DNA from: CAWFZT01 sp963820415
GTDB taxonomy: Bacteria > Chloroflexota > Anaerolineae > Anaerolineales > Anaerolineaceae
Length of the DNA stretch: 64,000 nt
Direction: 5' to 3'
NCBI GenBank assembly: GCA_963820415.1
Contig: CAWFZT010000004.1
Span: 248,001-312,000, forward strand
In this document: positions 16,521 to 25,449 of the stretch, one piece after another
Numbering within the stretch: the stretch's first letter is position 1
How the letters are laid out: every line of letters starts with the position of its first letter
Program-made: the position numbers and the translations under genes
Notes under the pieces: generated by a model
The model's database searches: none
Seen by the model: the letters and a program-made list of their open reading frames with translations, nothing else
Told to the model about the DNA's origin: nothing

Positions 16521-17251
16521 TTAAAAAGAGCGCCTGGTTTCTACTATCAACCTGGCGCGAGCGATGATATCAAGCGGCAGTTCACTACCGGGAGGAGTAT
16601 AGCCAACCGAAGTGATGTGTGTGCCTGGAGAGATCCAGGTGATCTCAATCACTGGTGAGATTGAGGTTGTACACAGGCAGATAACATCTGCGCTTTGCAC
16701 TGCCTCTTCGAAAGACTCCACTGCGTGCGCTTTGGGATTCGACTGAGCCAGCTTCTGGTCATCTTCAAAGTAATAGGACGCGATCCTGATCTCTTCAAAG
16801 TCTCTAAGCCGAGAACAGATCTTCAAAAGGGAGGCGCCTTGAACGCCTGCGTCGATAATGGTCAAAAAAAGCGCATCTTTACGAGACAGGTGCCTGACTG
16901 AAAGCGCCGCACAATCTGCGGTTCACATGGCAGTGATATAAGTGCCATCCATCAAAGCAACCGGTTTCCCCGTGTTCGAGTCGAAGGCGCAGATCAAAGC
17001 CTGGTGACCTGGCAAGCCTGATTTGGGATTCTCTGTAAAAACCGTGATGAGTTTCACAGTGATGACGGCTCCAGGCTGCCAGGTAGGCATGGACATCAGG
17101 TATCCCGCATTGGGAATAGTCACCAATTGCGGTTTGGAGCGATTGCCTCACCTTTGCTGAGAGCCATAAACCCATCGGCCAGCGAATTTAACAGATCATC
17201 CTGATCCAACAGTTCCTGGACTTCTTTCTGATTGAGAAAAAGCAGTTCCAT
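16521..17251 (-). pseudogene. Ornithine cyclodeaminase/mu-crystallin family, broken
   Basis: ATG at 17251 with AGGATAAC upstream starts MELLFLNQKEVQELLDQDD, a typical family N-terminus. A frameshift near 17119-17126 is needed to continue into MPTWQPGAVITVKLITVF and GHQALICAFDSNTGKPVALM. The conserved ITAMRT is interrupted by an in-frame TGA at 16923-16925 (ATG TGA ACC). The NAD-binding part IIDAGVQGASLLK follows in the same frame, then the gene stops at 16521 after VETRRSF, about 80-100 residues short of the ~320-residue norm. The family reduces cyclic imines or cyclises ornithine. Not functional as written. Confidence 0.8.
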
Positions 17252-17340
17252 TTTGTTATCCTGTTGTAAGCAATCTATGGAAATGCGTGCTTGCCTCCCA
17301 ATTTTAACATTTTAATTCACTAGAACCAATTGAATTATCA

Positions 17341-17351
17341 TGTGCTATACT
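17341..17351 (+). promoter_or_regulatory. Extended -10 promoter candidate
   Basis: TGTGCTATACT matches an extended -10 (TGnTATAAT-like) about 95 bases before the membrane-protein start at 17447. No clear -35 box is seen at the normal distance. Confidence 0.35.
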
Positions 17352-17446
17352 GTTTAAGGAAATTTGATCAAGTTGAATTACTTTATAAGGTTTATCTTGT
17401 ATTTCATTTTCCTATACATGAAAGTCTTCCTTCAGGGGGGTGAAAT

Positions 17447-18541
17447 ATGTTACAAAACTTTTCAGTCAGACGTTTTTTCAAGTTGGTTCGCCGGCAAGGG
17501 GCAGAACGTTACCTCTTGGAGGTTCTATTAAGTTTTGCGCTCTCGGTGAGTTTGACTCGTTTTTACCTTTCTGTGACGGGTTATCCTCAACTTGGTGGGG
17601 GTGAAATGCATATTGCACACGCGTTATGGGGTGGATTACTGCTCTTTATTGCTGCACTTTTACCCCTACTTTTATCTAATCGCAGAGTATATGGTACAAG
17701 TGCGATCATCGCTGGGATTGGCGTAGGTCTCTTTATTGATGAAGTGGGAAAATTTATAACAAAAACCAACAATTACTTCTATCCTGCTGCTGCTCCTATT
17801 GTTTACACATTTTTCATCCTGGCGATCCTGATCTTTTTACGATACAAGCGACCACCGCATATCGATGATCATGCTGAACTCTGCCGGGCGTTGGAAGATG
17901 TTCAGGAATTCCTACACCATCCTTTTGGTACTAATTATAGAGAGGCTATAGAGAAAAGGTTGGCTTATATTGCGCAAAACCTGGAATCAGGAGCACATGC
18001 CAGGTTAGCCTTACAAATGCTCGATTTTGTTCGAGCTGACGAGCGTCCGGTTCCTATTGTAAGATTAACCTGGCACCAGAGAGTTTTGAATCGCATTTCC
18101 CATTGGATGACGGCTGAGCGGGAAAAAGTTTTTCTGATCATGGGTTTAGCATTATTAGGAATAGTTGCCTTTAAAAACCCAGCGAAGATATTGCTTGCTC
18201 GATGGATCAGCCCTTCAAACATAATTGAAAAGGTATTAAGTATTACGTTTGGGAGACATATTGAAATTACAGCGTCATTGGAAATGTCGAATGTCAGGGT
18301 GATCCTCGAGTTGATGGTGGGAACAATTTTCCTGGTTTCCGTTATACTCTTACTTCTGCGGCAGAATAAGACTGGAGTTCTCCTGGCATTTACTGGCTTG
18401 TTTATATACTTTACAAGCGCGAATATACTCGTCTTCTACTTCGAACAATTTTCGACGATTATCATGGTAGCCATTCAATTTGCAGTGTTACTTGGTTTAC
18501 TCGATTATCAACGTCGAATTTCACGAATCAGATCCACCTGA
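17447..18541 (+). CDS. Polytopic membrane protein of unknown function
   Basis: 364 residues; GGGGGGTGAAAT gives a strong ribosome site. Four hydrophobic segments occupy about residues 25-150 (including HALWGGLLLFIAALLPLLL and IIAGIGVGLFIDEVGKFI), a charged soluble stretch follows (~150-225, beginning YKRPPHIDDHAEL), and four more hydrophobic segments lie in 225-350. The charged E and K within GVGLFIDEVGKFITKTNNY inside a membrane region could be functional. I do not recognise the family. It is monocistronic and more AT-rich than most neighbours. Confidence 0.75.
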   Translation: MLQNFSVRRFFKLVRRQGAERYLLEVLLSFALSVSLTRFYLSVTGYPQLGGGEMHIAHALWGGLLLFIAALLPLLLSNRRVYGTSAIIAGIGVGLFIDEVGKFITKTNNYFYPAAAPIVYTFFILAILIFLRYKRPPHIDDHAELCRALEDVQEFLHHPFGTNYREAIEKRLAYIAQNLESGAHARLALQMLDFVRADERPVPIVRLTWHQRVLNRISHWMTAEREKVFLIMGLALLGIVAFKNPAKILLARWISPSNIIEKVLSITFGRHIEITASLEMSNVRVILELMVGTIFLVSVILLLLRQNKTGVLLAFTGLFIYFTSANILVFYFEQFSTIIMVAIQFAVLLGLLDYQRRISRIRST

Positions 18542-18544
18542 TCA

Positions 18545-18629
18545 CATTAATTTCTTTCCCCAGGCGATTGCCGATCAGCTTATAATATTCGACCCGCGGT
18601 ACCTGGACGTGGATGTCGATACGATCTGG
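18545..18629 (-). pseudogene. Another fragment of a second comM gene
   Basis: Minus-strand translation DRIDIHVQVPRVEYYKLIGN, then RLGKE, matches DRIDIHIQVPRVEYEKLSDS, then RLGEK, of the comM gene at about 19935-20018. No start, and unrelated sequence on both sides. With the pieces at 14258 and 16394, three different parts of a diverged comM are scattered over 4 kb, not in protein order. Confidence 0.7.
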
Positions 18630-18683
18630 CAATGAATAGTCGATGATGACTGATTCCTCTTGGTCAAGCTAGCGATACGCGGT

Positions 18684-19598
18684 TCAGTTTACGTCGAGTT
18701 GGCGAAACCCCGCCCGTGGTCCATCCAGGGGCGGCAGGCCCAGGGCCTGTACTGCCCAGGGTAGAGCCGAAAGAAGCTGTTCGAGCTGGACCTTACGAAC
18801 CAAGGGCGCCTCTGGAATGATTGGCAGCCCGGCGTGGGCGGCGAGATATCAACTCAAAAGAGCCGCGAACGGACCGCCTTCCGGTAGAATGGTGTCCGGT
18901 GCGGGACCGCCCTCTGCCTCCAGGCTGGGAAGCCAGAACGGCAGGTCGGCTGAGGGGTTCCCCTGGCAGGTCCAGTTCCAGTCAACTAAGACTACTCTAT
19001 CCCCCAGAAAGCACAGGTTGTCGCTCCGCACGTCTGTATGGGTCAGAGCTTCACCGTGCAGGACTTGCTTTCCATCGACTGCCAGCAAGGTGGGTAAGGC
19101 GCACTCCAGCCAACCCCGGCTGATAAGCTCCAATCCAAGAAACGCTTCTGGCTCATCGGCAACTTCCTTCCAGCCATCTGTAATTGAGAATTGATCTTCC
19201 AGGGGTAAGAGACCAGGCAGGGAGAAGGAGGCCAGCCGGACGAGCATATCCCGAACCAGCCCAATTTGGCGGCTAGTCCAAGGCGGGGGCCAGGCCGCTT
19301 CCGAGAGGTCTTCCAGAACGAGGAAGGGAAACTCACCTTTGTCCTCCCATGCGATCAGGCGGCATAAAAATGGTGCTTCTAGGTTGGTATAGACGGTGTA
19401 CTCTTTACGCAGCCATTCAGCGGTAAGGTCGGTAGTGGCACATTTGATAAATACTGTGTTTCCATCCTGCAAGCGGGCACGCAGACGCAAGGCGGATGTA
19501 TACCCGCGCCGGATCACGTTAAGGATAGTCAATGGCTGGCTCAAGGCTCGTTCAAAACGGGCGAATAGGGCGGTAGTAATACGGTTGTCTTGCGACAT
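18684..19598 (-). pseudogene. APH/choline-kinase-fold phosphotransferase with in-frame TGA
   Basis: Residues 1-249 form a normal aminoglycoside-phosphotransferase-like kinase: nucleotide-binding N-lobe, VLEDLSE hinge, catalytic loop HTDVRSDN and metal-binding VLVDWNW. The frame is stopped by TGA at 18849-18851 after FAALLS, but the same frame then runs 54 codons to a second TGA at 18684, giving YLAAHAGLPIIPEAP and LEQLLSALPWAVQALGLPP, the usual C-terminus. The full length would be ~304 residues, the family norm. Both catalytic motifs precede the TGA, so a shortened but active protein, a Gly codon (GGA) mutated to TGA, or an error are all possible. The substrate is unknown. Confidence 0.75.
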
Positions 19599-19628
19599 CT
19601 GCAGAAATTTTCTTATGGCAATTCGGGA

Positions 19629-21148
19629 TTATACATCCATCCTCGGCCGGTATTGCAGCGCCTCCGCCAGGTGCGCCGGAGCTGATCTTCTCGCTGCCGG
19701 CCAGGTCGGCGATGGTGCGCGCCAGCTTGAGCACGCGGTGATATGCGCGCGCTGAAAGCTGCAACCGCTGCATGGCAGTTTTCATCAGGCTGCGGCAGAT
19801 ATCATCCAGGGCGCAGTACTGGCGCACTTCGGCCGGGTGCATGTCCGCATTACAGGCAATCCCGGTACCGGTGAAGCGCTGGCGTTGGATCTGGCGGGCT
19901 GTTTCGACGCGCTGCTGCACCACGCTGGATTTTTCTCCCAGGCGGCTGTCGCTCAGTTTCTCATATTCGACGCGTGGCACCTGGATGTGGATGTCGATGC
20001 GGTCGAGCAGCGGTCCGGATATGCGCTTTTGATATTTGGTGACCGTACCGGCCGAGCAGGTGCAGGCTTTGACCGGGTCGTTAAAATAACCGCAAGGGCA
20101 CGGGTTCATGGCAGCCACAAGTTGAAAATTAGCCGGAAAAGTCAGCGACCCCTGGGCGCGGCTGATCGTAACGATCTTATCCTCGATTGGCTGGCGCATC
20201 ACTTCCAGGACGCGCGGGCCAAATTCGGGCAGCTCATCCAGAAAGAGCACGCCGCGGTGCGCCAGGGATATTTCGCCGGGATGGGGCCAATTGCCCCCGC
20301 CGACCAGCCCGGCGTGAGAAATCGTGTGGTGCGGAGCGCGGAAGGGGCGCGTCCGCACCAGCGGTACATCCGGCGGTAGCTGGTCTGCCACCGAATAAAT
20401 GCGGGTAACATCCAGGGCCTCATCGATCGACATGCGCGGCAGGATCGCCGGTAGAGCACGAGCAAGTAGAGTTTTACCAGCGCCCGGCGCCCCGACCATA
20501 AGACAATTATGCCCGCCGGCTGCTGCCACTTCCAGAGCTCGTTTTACATGTTCTTGCCCTTTTATATCGCAAAAGTCGGTCTGGACTGACGGGTCAATTT
20601 CATCGATCGGGACAGGTAATTGCGGTTTCAAGCGGTGAAACCCGGTAAGATGGGCGTGCAGTTCAGCCAGGTTGGCGACTGGTATGACCTCCAGTCCGGG
20701 CACCAGGGCAGCCTCGGGCGCGTCGGTTGCGGGCACGATCAGGCATTTGAAGCCTTCCTGTCGCGCCAGGGCTGCCATAGGCAGGACGCCGCCGCGTATG
20801 GCGCACCGCCCCGTCCAGGGATAGCTCGCCGACAACCAATGTGCTGGTCACCTGTTCGGGTTCAAGGTCGCCGGTCAGCAGCATCACCCCCAGGGCAATG
20901 GGCAGGTCGTAGGCTGGGCCTTCCTTGCGGATTGAGGCTGGCGCCAGGTTGACCACCAGCCGTTTGCGCGGAATGGTCAGGCCGGCATTTTTGATGGCCG
21001 CCTGGACGCGGTTGCGCGACTCCTGCACGGCTTTGTCCGGCAGGCCGACAATGTCCATGCCGGGCAGGCCTGGACAGGTATCCACTTCGACCTCGACGAC
21101 CACGCCGTCCAGACCGATAACCGCACAGGAATAGACACGCGAAAGCAT
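19629..21148 (-). pseudogene. comM: comM (Mg-chelatase-like AAA+ ATPase) with two frameshifts
   Basis: ComM is a ring helicase that promotes branch migration during natural transformation. The N-terminal Lon-protease-like domain (SCAVIGLDGVVVEVEVD) is in one frame. After a shift near 20786-20796, inside a run of GCC repeats, the AAA+ domain continues with Walker A GAPGAGKTLLARAL, Walker B LFLDELPEF, AAMNPCPCGYF and the Cys-rich zinc loop. A second shift near 19675-19679 restores the normal ending HLAEALQYRPRMDV at the TAA of 19629. Everything else is well conserved and full length (~505 residues), so sequencing error is a serious alternative to real inactivation. Confidence 0.85.
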
Positions 21149-21219
21149 GGGTTAAGTGTAGATGAGGGCCCTTGAAATGTCAAATTACAGCGCAGTCTGA
21201 CTCTGCCGGGCTGGTTTAC

Positions 21220-22353
21220 TCAAGCCTCATCTACTGCCGCTGCAACCAGGTCCATGAAAATCGGATAATCGCGAAGATAAACGAAACCAGGCGGGTCGCC
21301 CACCCGGTTGCGAATCATGATTGCCACGATGCCCAGGGCGGGCATGATTACCAGTACGCTGTGCGCCGCCCCGCCATGGCAGTAGGTTCCATAGGGCACG
21401 ATGTGGCCCAGCTCGGGTGAATCGGGGGTGGCCTTGATCCACCAAAACAGGCCGCGGTGCAGATAATTGGCTCGCCCCGGCATAGGATACTGACAGGTGG
21501 TCATCATCCTCACCGTCAACGGGGCGATGATGCGTTTACCATCCAGTTCACCTTCGTGGAGGAGCATGTTCCCGACCACTGCCAGGTCGCGGGCATTGCT
21601 GATCAACCCGCCTGCCACCGAGCCAGTCTGCCTGGCCTCTTTGGTGCCGTGCCGCCCGCCCATCCAGGAATCGTTGACGATGCTGGCGATGTCTTTGGCA
21701 GTTTCGTCGTCAAAATCCCAACCAATCCGCTTGAGGTTCAGCGGATCAAAAACCCGCTGCTGGATCATCTCCGGCACCCTTTCGCCGCCGGCGCGGTAAA
21801 GGACTTCTCCGAGGATGGTGACCGCGATGTCGGAATAAACGTGCCAGGTGCCGGGCTCGAACACCACCCCGCGCGCCGTCCGGTACATGGCATGGCGGAA
21901 GTAGGTTTCCGGCAAGGATTCGCCCGGACGCTGGTCGCGCCAGCAGCCCCCGAAAGCTTCATCGGCGCCCGGCAGTCCGCTGGAATGGGTCGCCAGGTGC
22001 CGTACGGTGATTTTCGCCATGTCGCCTTCTTTGAATTCCGGGATATACTGGGAGACTTTTTCGTCCAGCCACATCGTGCCATCCTGTATCAATAGTGCCA
22101 GGGCTGTGGCAGTGAGACCCTTGGTGATCGACATCAGCGGGGTCATTGTGTCGGCATCGTAGGGCGGAGCCTCCGGCGATGAACTGCGCCTGCCCCAATA
22201 CCATTCCCCGACAATCTTATCATGGCGCATCACCAGTACTGCTCCACCACTGCTTTCGATCTGGTTCCCCACACGTTGGGCATAGTCTCGTGATTTCAAC
22301 AGGCGCGCCGAAGACATACCGACTTCTTCGGGTGATACAGGCTCAAGTTTCAT
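21220..22353 (-). CDS. Serine hydrolase, beta-lactamase class C / penicillin-binding fold
   Basis: 377 residues from MKLEPVSPEE at 22353, preferred over the longer frame because GGAGGATCCG precedes it. The motif S75-x-x-K78 (SITK) and Y173-S-D (YxN-like) define the acyl-serine enzyme fold; a late HGG corresponds to the KTG/HxG box. No signal peptide remains with this start, so it is probably cytoplasmic: an esterase or D-aminopeptidase-like enzyme rather than a beta-lactamase. It starts 146 bases from the divergent AdoMet synthetase. Confidence 0.85.
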   Translation of the reverse strand: MKLEPVSPEEVGMSSARLLKSRDYAQRVGNQIESSGGAVLVMRHDKIVGEWYWGRRSSSPEAPPYDADTMTPLMSITKGLTATALALLIQDGTMWLDEKVSQYIPEFKEGDMAKITVRHLATHSSGLPGADEAFGGCWRDQRPGESLPETYFRHAMYRTARGVVFEPGTWHVYSDIAVTILGEVLYRAGGERVPEMIQQRVFDPLNLKRIGWDFDDETAKDIASIVNDSWMGGRHGTKEARQTGSVAGGLISNARDLAVVGNMLLHEGELDGKRIIAPLTVRMMTTCQYPMPGRANYLHRGLFWWIKATPDSPELGHIVPYGTYCHGGAAHSVLVIMPALGIVAIMIRNRVGDPPGFVYLRDYPIFMDLVAAAVDEA

Positions 22354-22498
22354 CGGATCCTCCTCCAGAAAACCGGTGGATAGAAACAGCAATATATCCA
22401 AAAAAGCCATTCATTCTATAATGCAACCAACCTGTTTTAATTGTACAATAATAATAATGGGATTGGGGTAAATTCTGGGTTAAAGGAGGGAGGGTTTC

Positions 22499-23704
22499 AT
22501 GTCGAATATTTTCATTTCAGAAATGTGCCAGCCTCCTATGGAAAAACAACAGGTCGAGCTGGTCGAACGCAAAGGCATTGGCCATCCGGATACCATGTGC
22601 GATGCCATTATGGAACAGGTATCCATTGACCTTTGCAAGGAATATAAGGCAGTTTTCAACCGCGTCCTCCACCATAATATCGACAAAGGCATGTTGATCG
22701 CCGGCAGATCAGAACCCTTTCCGGGAGGCGGCCGGGTGCTGGAAATGATGCGCATCTTGTTTGGCGACCGGGCTACTTCCAGGTTTGATGGAAAACGTGT
22801 CGATGTTGGTGGGATCGCTGAAGAAGCCGCCAAGAAATGGATCCGCCACAATTTGCGGTTCGTCAATCCGGGACATCACATTATTTTCCAGAATGAACTA
22901 AAGGAAGGTTCACTGGAGCTTACCAGCATTTTCGAACGGCAGATTGTTGTAGCCAGTGACACGGTTGCTGCAGTGGGTTATGCCCCATTGACCGAGACTG
23001 AACGCTTGGTGCTGGCGGCCGAACGCTACCTGAATTCCCCCGAAGTCAAAGAGAAATTCCCTGAATCCGGGGAAGACGTAAAAGTGATGGCTTACCGGCA
23101 CGACCGTGTGTTGTTGCTGACCGTTTCATTGGCCTTTGTGGCTCGTTTTGTTCCGGATGTCAAATTTTATTTTGAGCGCAAGGAAGAAATTCGCCAGGCC
23201 CTGGAAGCTCACCTTTCCAGCCAGCCGCACAGCATGGATTCGATCCAGGTAATGATCAACACGTTGGACGATCCGGAGCGCGGTAATCGCGGCATGTACC
23301 TGACCGTGCTGGGTACTTCAGCCGAGGGAGCCGACGGCGGCCAGGTCGGACGCGGCAATAAAGTCAACCGGCTGATTGCTTACAACCGGCCTTCCAGCTC
23401 TGAGGCGGTGGCTGGCAAGAATCCGGTCAGTCACGTCGGAAAAATATATTCGGTGTTGTCATATAAGATCGCTGAGGATATTTGCGAACACGTCCCCGGG
23501 GTGAACGAGGCAAACGTGTGGCTGGTTTCTCAAATAGGTCAGACGATTGATAAACCCTTGCATGCCTCTGCACAACTTTCCCTGCAGCAAGGTGTCACTT
23601 TAAACGATGTCCAGCCGCAAATCGAGGCAATGTTCAACGACCGCCTGTCCCACATCTACGAATTCACCCAAGATCTAAGTGACGGAAAAATTTCTGTCTG
23701 GTAG
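22499..23704 (+). CDS. mat: S-adenosylmethionine synthetase, archaeal type
   Basis: 401 residues of the archaeal-type methionine adenosyltransferase family (distinct from bacterial MetK), making AdoMet from ATP and methionine. Diagnostic segments: VERKGIGHPDTMCDAIME near the N-terminus, NPGHHIIFQNELKEGS in the middle, GTSAEGADGGQVGRGNKVN and NPVSHVGKIYSVLSYKIA in the C-terminal third. AAAGGAGGGAGGG is a very strong ribosome site. It overlaps the region in which the following GNAT gene begins. Bacterial carriers of this type are known but uncommon; whether a metK also exists cannot be seen here. Confidence 0.93.
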   Translation: MSNIFISEMCQPPMEKQQVELVERKGIGHPDTMCDAIMEQVSIDLCKEYKAVFNRVLHHNIDKGMLIAGRSEPFPGGGRVLEMMRILFGDRATSRFDGKRVDVGGIAEEAAKKWIRHNLRFVNPGHHIIFQNELKEGSLELTSIFERQIVVASDTVAAVGYAPLTETERLVLAAERYLNSPEVKEKFPESGEDVKVMAYRHDRVLLLTVSLAFVARFVPDVKFYFERKEEIRQALEAHLSSQPHSMDSIQVMINTLDDPERGNRGMYLTVLGTSAEGADGGQVGRGNKVNRLIAYNRPSSSEAVAGKNPVSHVGKIYSVLSYKIAEDICEHVPGVNEANVWLVSQIGQTIDKPLHASAQLSLQQGVTLNDVQPQIEAMFNDRLSHIYEFTQDLSDGKISVW

Positions 23705-23711
23705 CGGTGAA

Positions 23712-24182
23712 ATGGTGTCCATTGCCTACTTGGCCGAATATCCACAGTATCTTCCTACTGTAGCCAGTTGGGTATATACCGAGTGGGGTCATCACAATCC
23801 TCTCCTGACCTTGCAGGATTTCGAAGAGACTTTTCGTACCCATCTCGTGCGGGAAGCCATCCCGTTGACCGTGATTGCGTTATGGGACGATCTGCCGGCA
23901 GGCACGGCCAGCCTCTATGTCCAGGATATGAGTATTCACCCCGATTTGTCTCCCTGGCTGGCTGCGGTGTACGTTCCCACCGATCATCGTAACAAAGGGA
24001 TTGGGTCAAAGCTGGTCGGCGCAATCGAAAATGTCGCCAGGTCTCTGCGTATCGGCAGGCTGTATCTTTGGACGCCAGACAAAGAACATTTTTACAGCCA
24101 GTTAGGCTGGTCAGTCATTGAAAGACCGGTTCACCTGCACCAAAAAGTGGTGTTGATGGCCAAAACGATTTTACCAGGTTGA
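23712..24182 (+). CDS. GNAT-family N-acetyltransferase
   Basis: 156 residues starting at ATG 23712, seven bases after the AdoMet synthetase stop; a GTG at 23679 inside that gene is an alternative. The acetyl-CoA-binding motif A is present as AAVYVPTDHRNKGIGSKLVG (V-x-x-x-x-R-x-x-G-I/K-G). The late FYSQLGWSVIER is the usual GNAT strand-helix ending. The acceptor is unknown. Probably co-transcribed with mat. Confidence 0.85.
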   Translation: MVSIAYLAEYPQYLPTVASWVYTEWGHHNPLLTLQDFEETFRTHLVREAIPLTVIALWDDLPAGTASLYVQDMSIHPDLSPWLAAVYVPTDHRNKGIGSKLVGAIENVARSLRIGRLYLWTPDKEHFYSQLGWSVIERPVHLHQKVVLMAKTILPG

Positions 24183-24269
24183 TGGTTATATAATTCGATA
24201 TCGACCTGGACTCGGGAGCAACCACCCGATCCTTCCAATATACTTTCAATCATCATTGCGGAGGGCATA

Positions 24270-25304
24270 ATGATCAGAATTGGCGTCGTCGGAGCCGGGA
24301 TTTGGGGAACCATGCACGCCCGCGCTTATGCGCAAAACCCCCTGGTGGAGCTGGTGGGAATATGCGACTTGAACGAAGAACGGGCGGGCAACGTTGCCGC
24401 ACAATATGGCATACCAAAGATCTTTAGCCAGGTCGAAGGTTTGCTGGATGAAGGATTGGATGGCATTTCAGTTGCCACCCCGGACGATGCCCATACCGCT
24501 ATCGTTCTGAAAGCCGCTGCCAAAAGGGTCCATATCCTGGTTGAAAAGCCGCTTGCCACCACCCTGGAAGAATGCCGATTGATGGTCGATGCCGCCGAAA
24601 AAGCTGGAGTTTTCCTCATGGTAGACTGGCATAACCGTTGGAATCCACCTTATTATTACGCCTGGAAAACCATTCGTGAGGGGGAATTAGGGGATGTACT
24701 TTACATCTATTATCGCTTAAGCGACACAGTCTATGTCCCTACCCGAATGCTGCCCTGGGCGAATAAATCGACTGTCATGTGGTTCCTGGGCAGCCATTCT
24801 TTGGATACTACCTGCTGGCTGATGGGCAAGAAGCCCGTGAGAATTTACTGCCAGAAAAGGCAGGGTTTGTTGGCGAGTATGGGTGTGGATACCCCTGACC
24901 TGTACGTGACCATGCTTGAATTCGAGGGCGGCGCCCTGGCTACTATCGAAAACACCTGGATCTTACCTCAACAATCGCCCACCTTGATCGACCACAAGTG
25001 TGAAATCCTCGGCACGAAAGGAGCTATCTATCTCGATCCAACCCATAACCGCAGTTATGCCCAGTATTCTCCCAAAACTACATTGGGCTACCCTTTTCTT
25101 TCCTACCCTGATTTAATCATCAGCCCGGAGATTTACGATAAGCAAAAGGGTTTCGCTGTCGAGAGCATGCACCATTTTATCGACTGCATCCGCAATTCCA
25201 TCCAACCGCTGGCCACCGGAATGGATGGCTTATTGAATACCAGCTTGATCCTGGCGGCCGAGCAGTCGGCTTTGACGGGTCTCCCGGTTGATCTTCAAGG
25301 GTAA
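24270..25304 (+). CDS. Gfo/Idh/MocA-family NAD(P)-dependent oxidoreductase
   Basis: 344 residues. The N-terminal Rossmann fold is IGVVGAGIWGTMHARAYA, then ICDLNEERA, SVATPDDAH and the family signature VEKPLATTLEE (EKP Lys). The C-terminal alpha/beta domain carries HSLDTTCWLMG in place of the usual G-G-x-x-x-D-x-G-x-H, so the active-site region deviates slightly. These enzymes oxidise or reduce sugars, polyols or their derivatives. It precedes the flavin oxidoreductase and aconitase X genes on the same strand, which suggests a shared catabolic role. Confidence 0.88.
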   Translation: MIRIGVVGAGIWGTMHARAYAQNPLVELVGICDLNEERAGNVAAQYGIPKIFSQVEGLLDEGLDGISVATPDDAHTAIVLKAAAKRVHILVEKPLATTLEECRLMVDAAEKAGVFLMVDWHNRWNPPYYYAWKTIREGELGDVLYIYYRLSDTVYVPTRMLPWANKSTVMWFLGSHSLDTTCWLMGKKPVRIYCQKRQGLLASMGVDTPDLYVTMLEFEGGALATIENTWILPQQSPTLIDHKCEILGTKGAIYLDPTHNRSYAQYSPKTTLGYPFLSYPDLIISPEIYDKQKGFAVESMHHFIDCIRNSIQPLATGMDGLLNTSLILAAEQSALTGLPVDLQG

Positions 25305-25449
25305 TCTAAAACCTGTCTTTAAGCTGCAAAATCAGGTATCTTCTCGCTCCCGTTGATGTTTCATTTAAGGTTTTATCCACGGTTACCCAAATCGAATATC
25401 CCCTGCTTCTTCTTATTAAAACCCGAGCAAGGGGTCCGGTGAGGTATCG

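Noticed and set aside
18684..19598. Selenoprotein reading of the in-frame TGA in the kinase
   Set aside because: The residue position aligns with an ordinary Gly in the family, no SECIS-like hairpin was noticed after the TGA, and no selenium genes are in the window.
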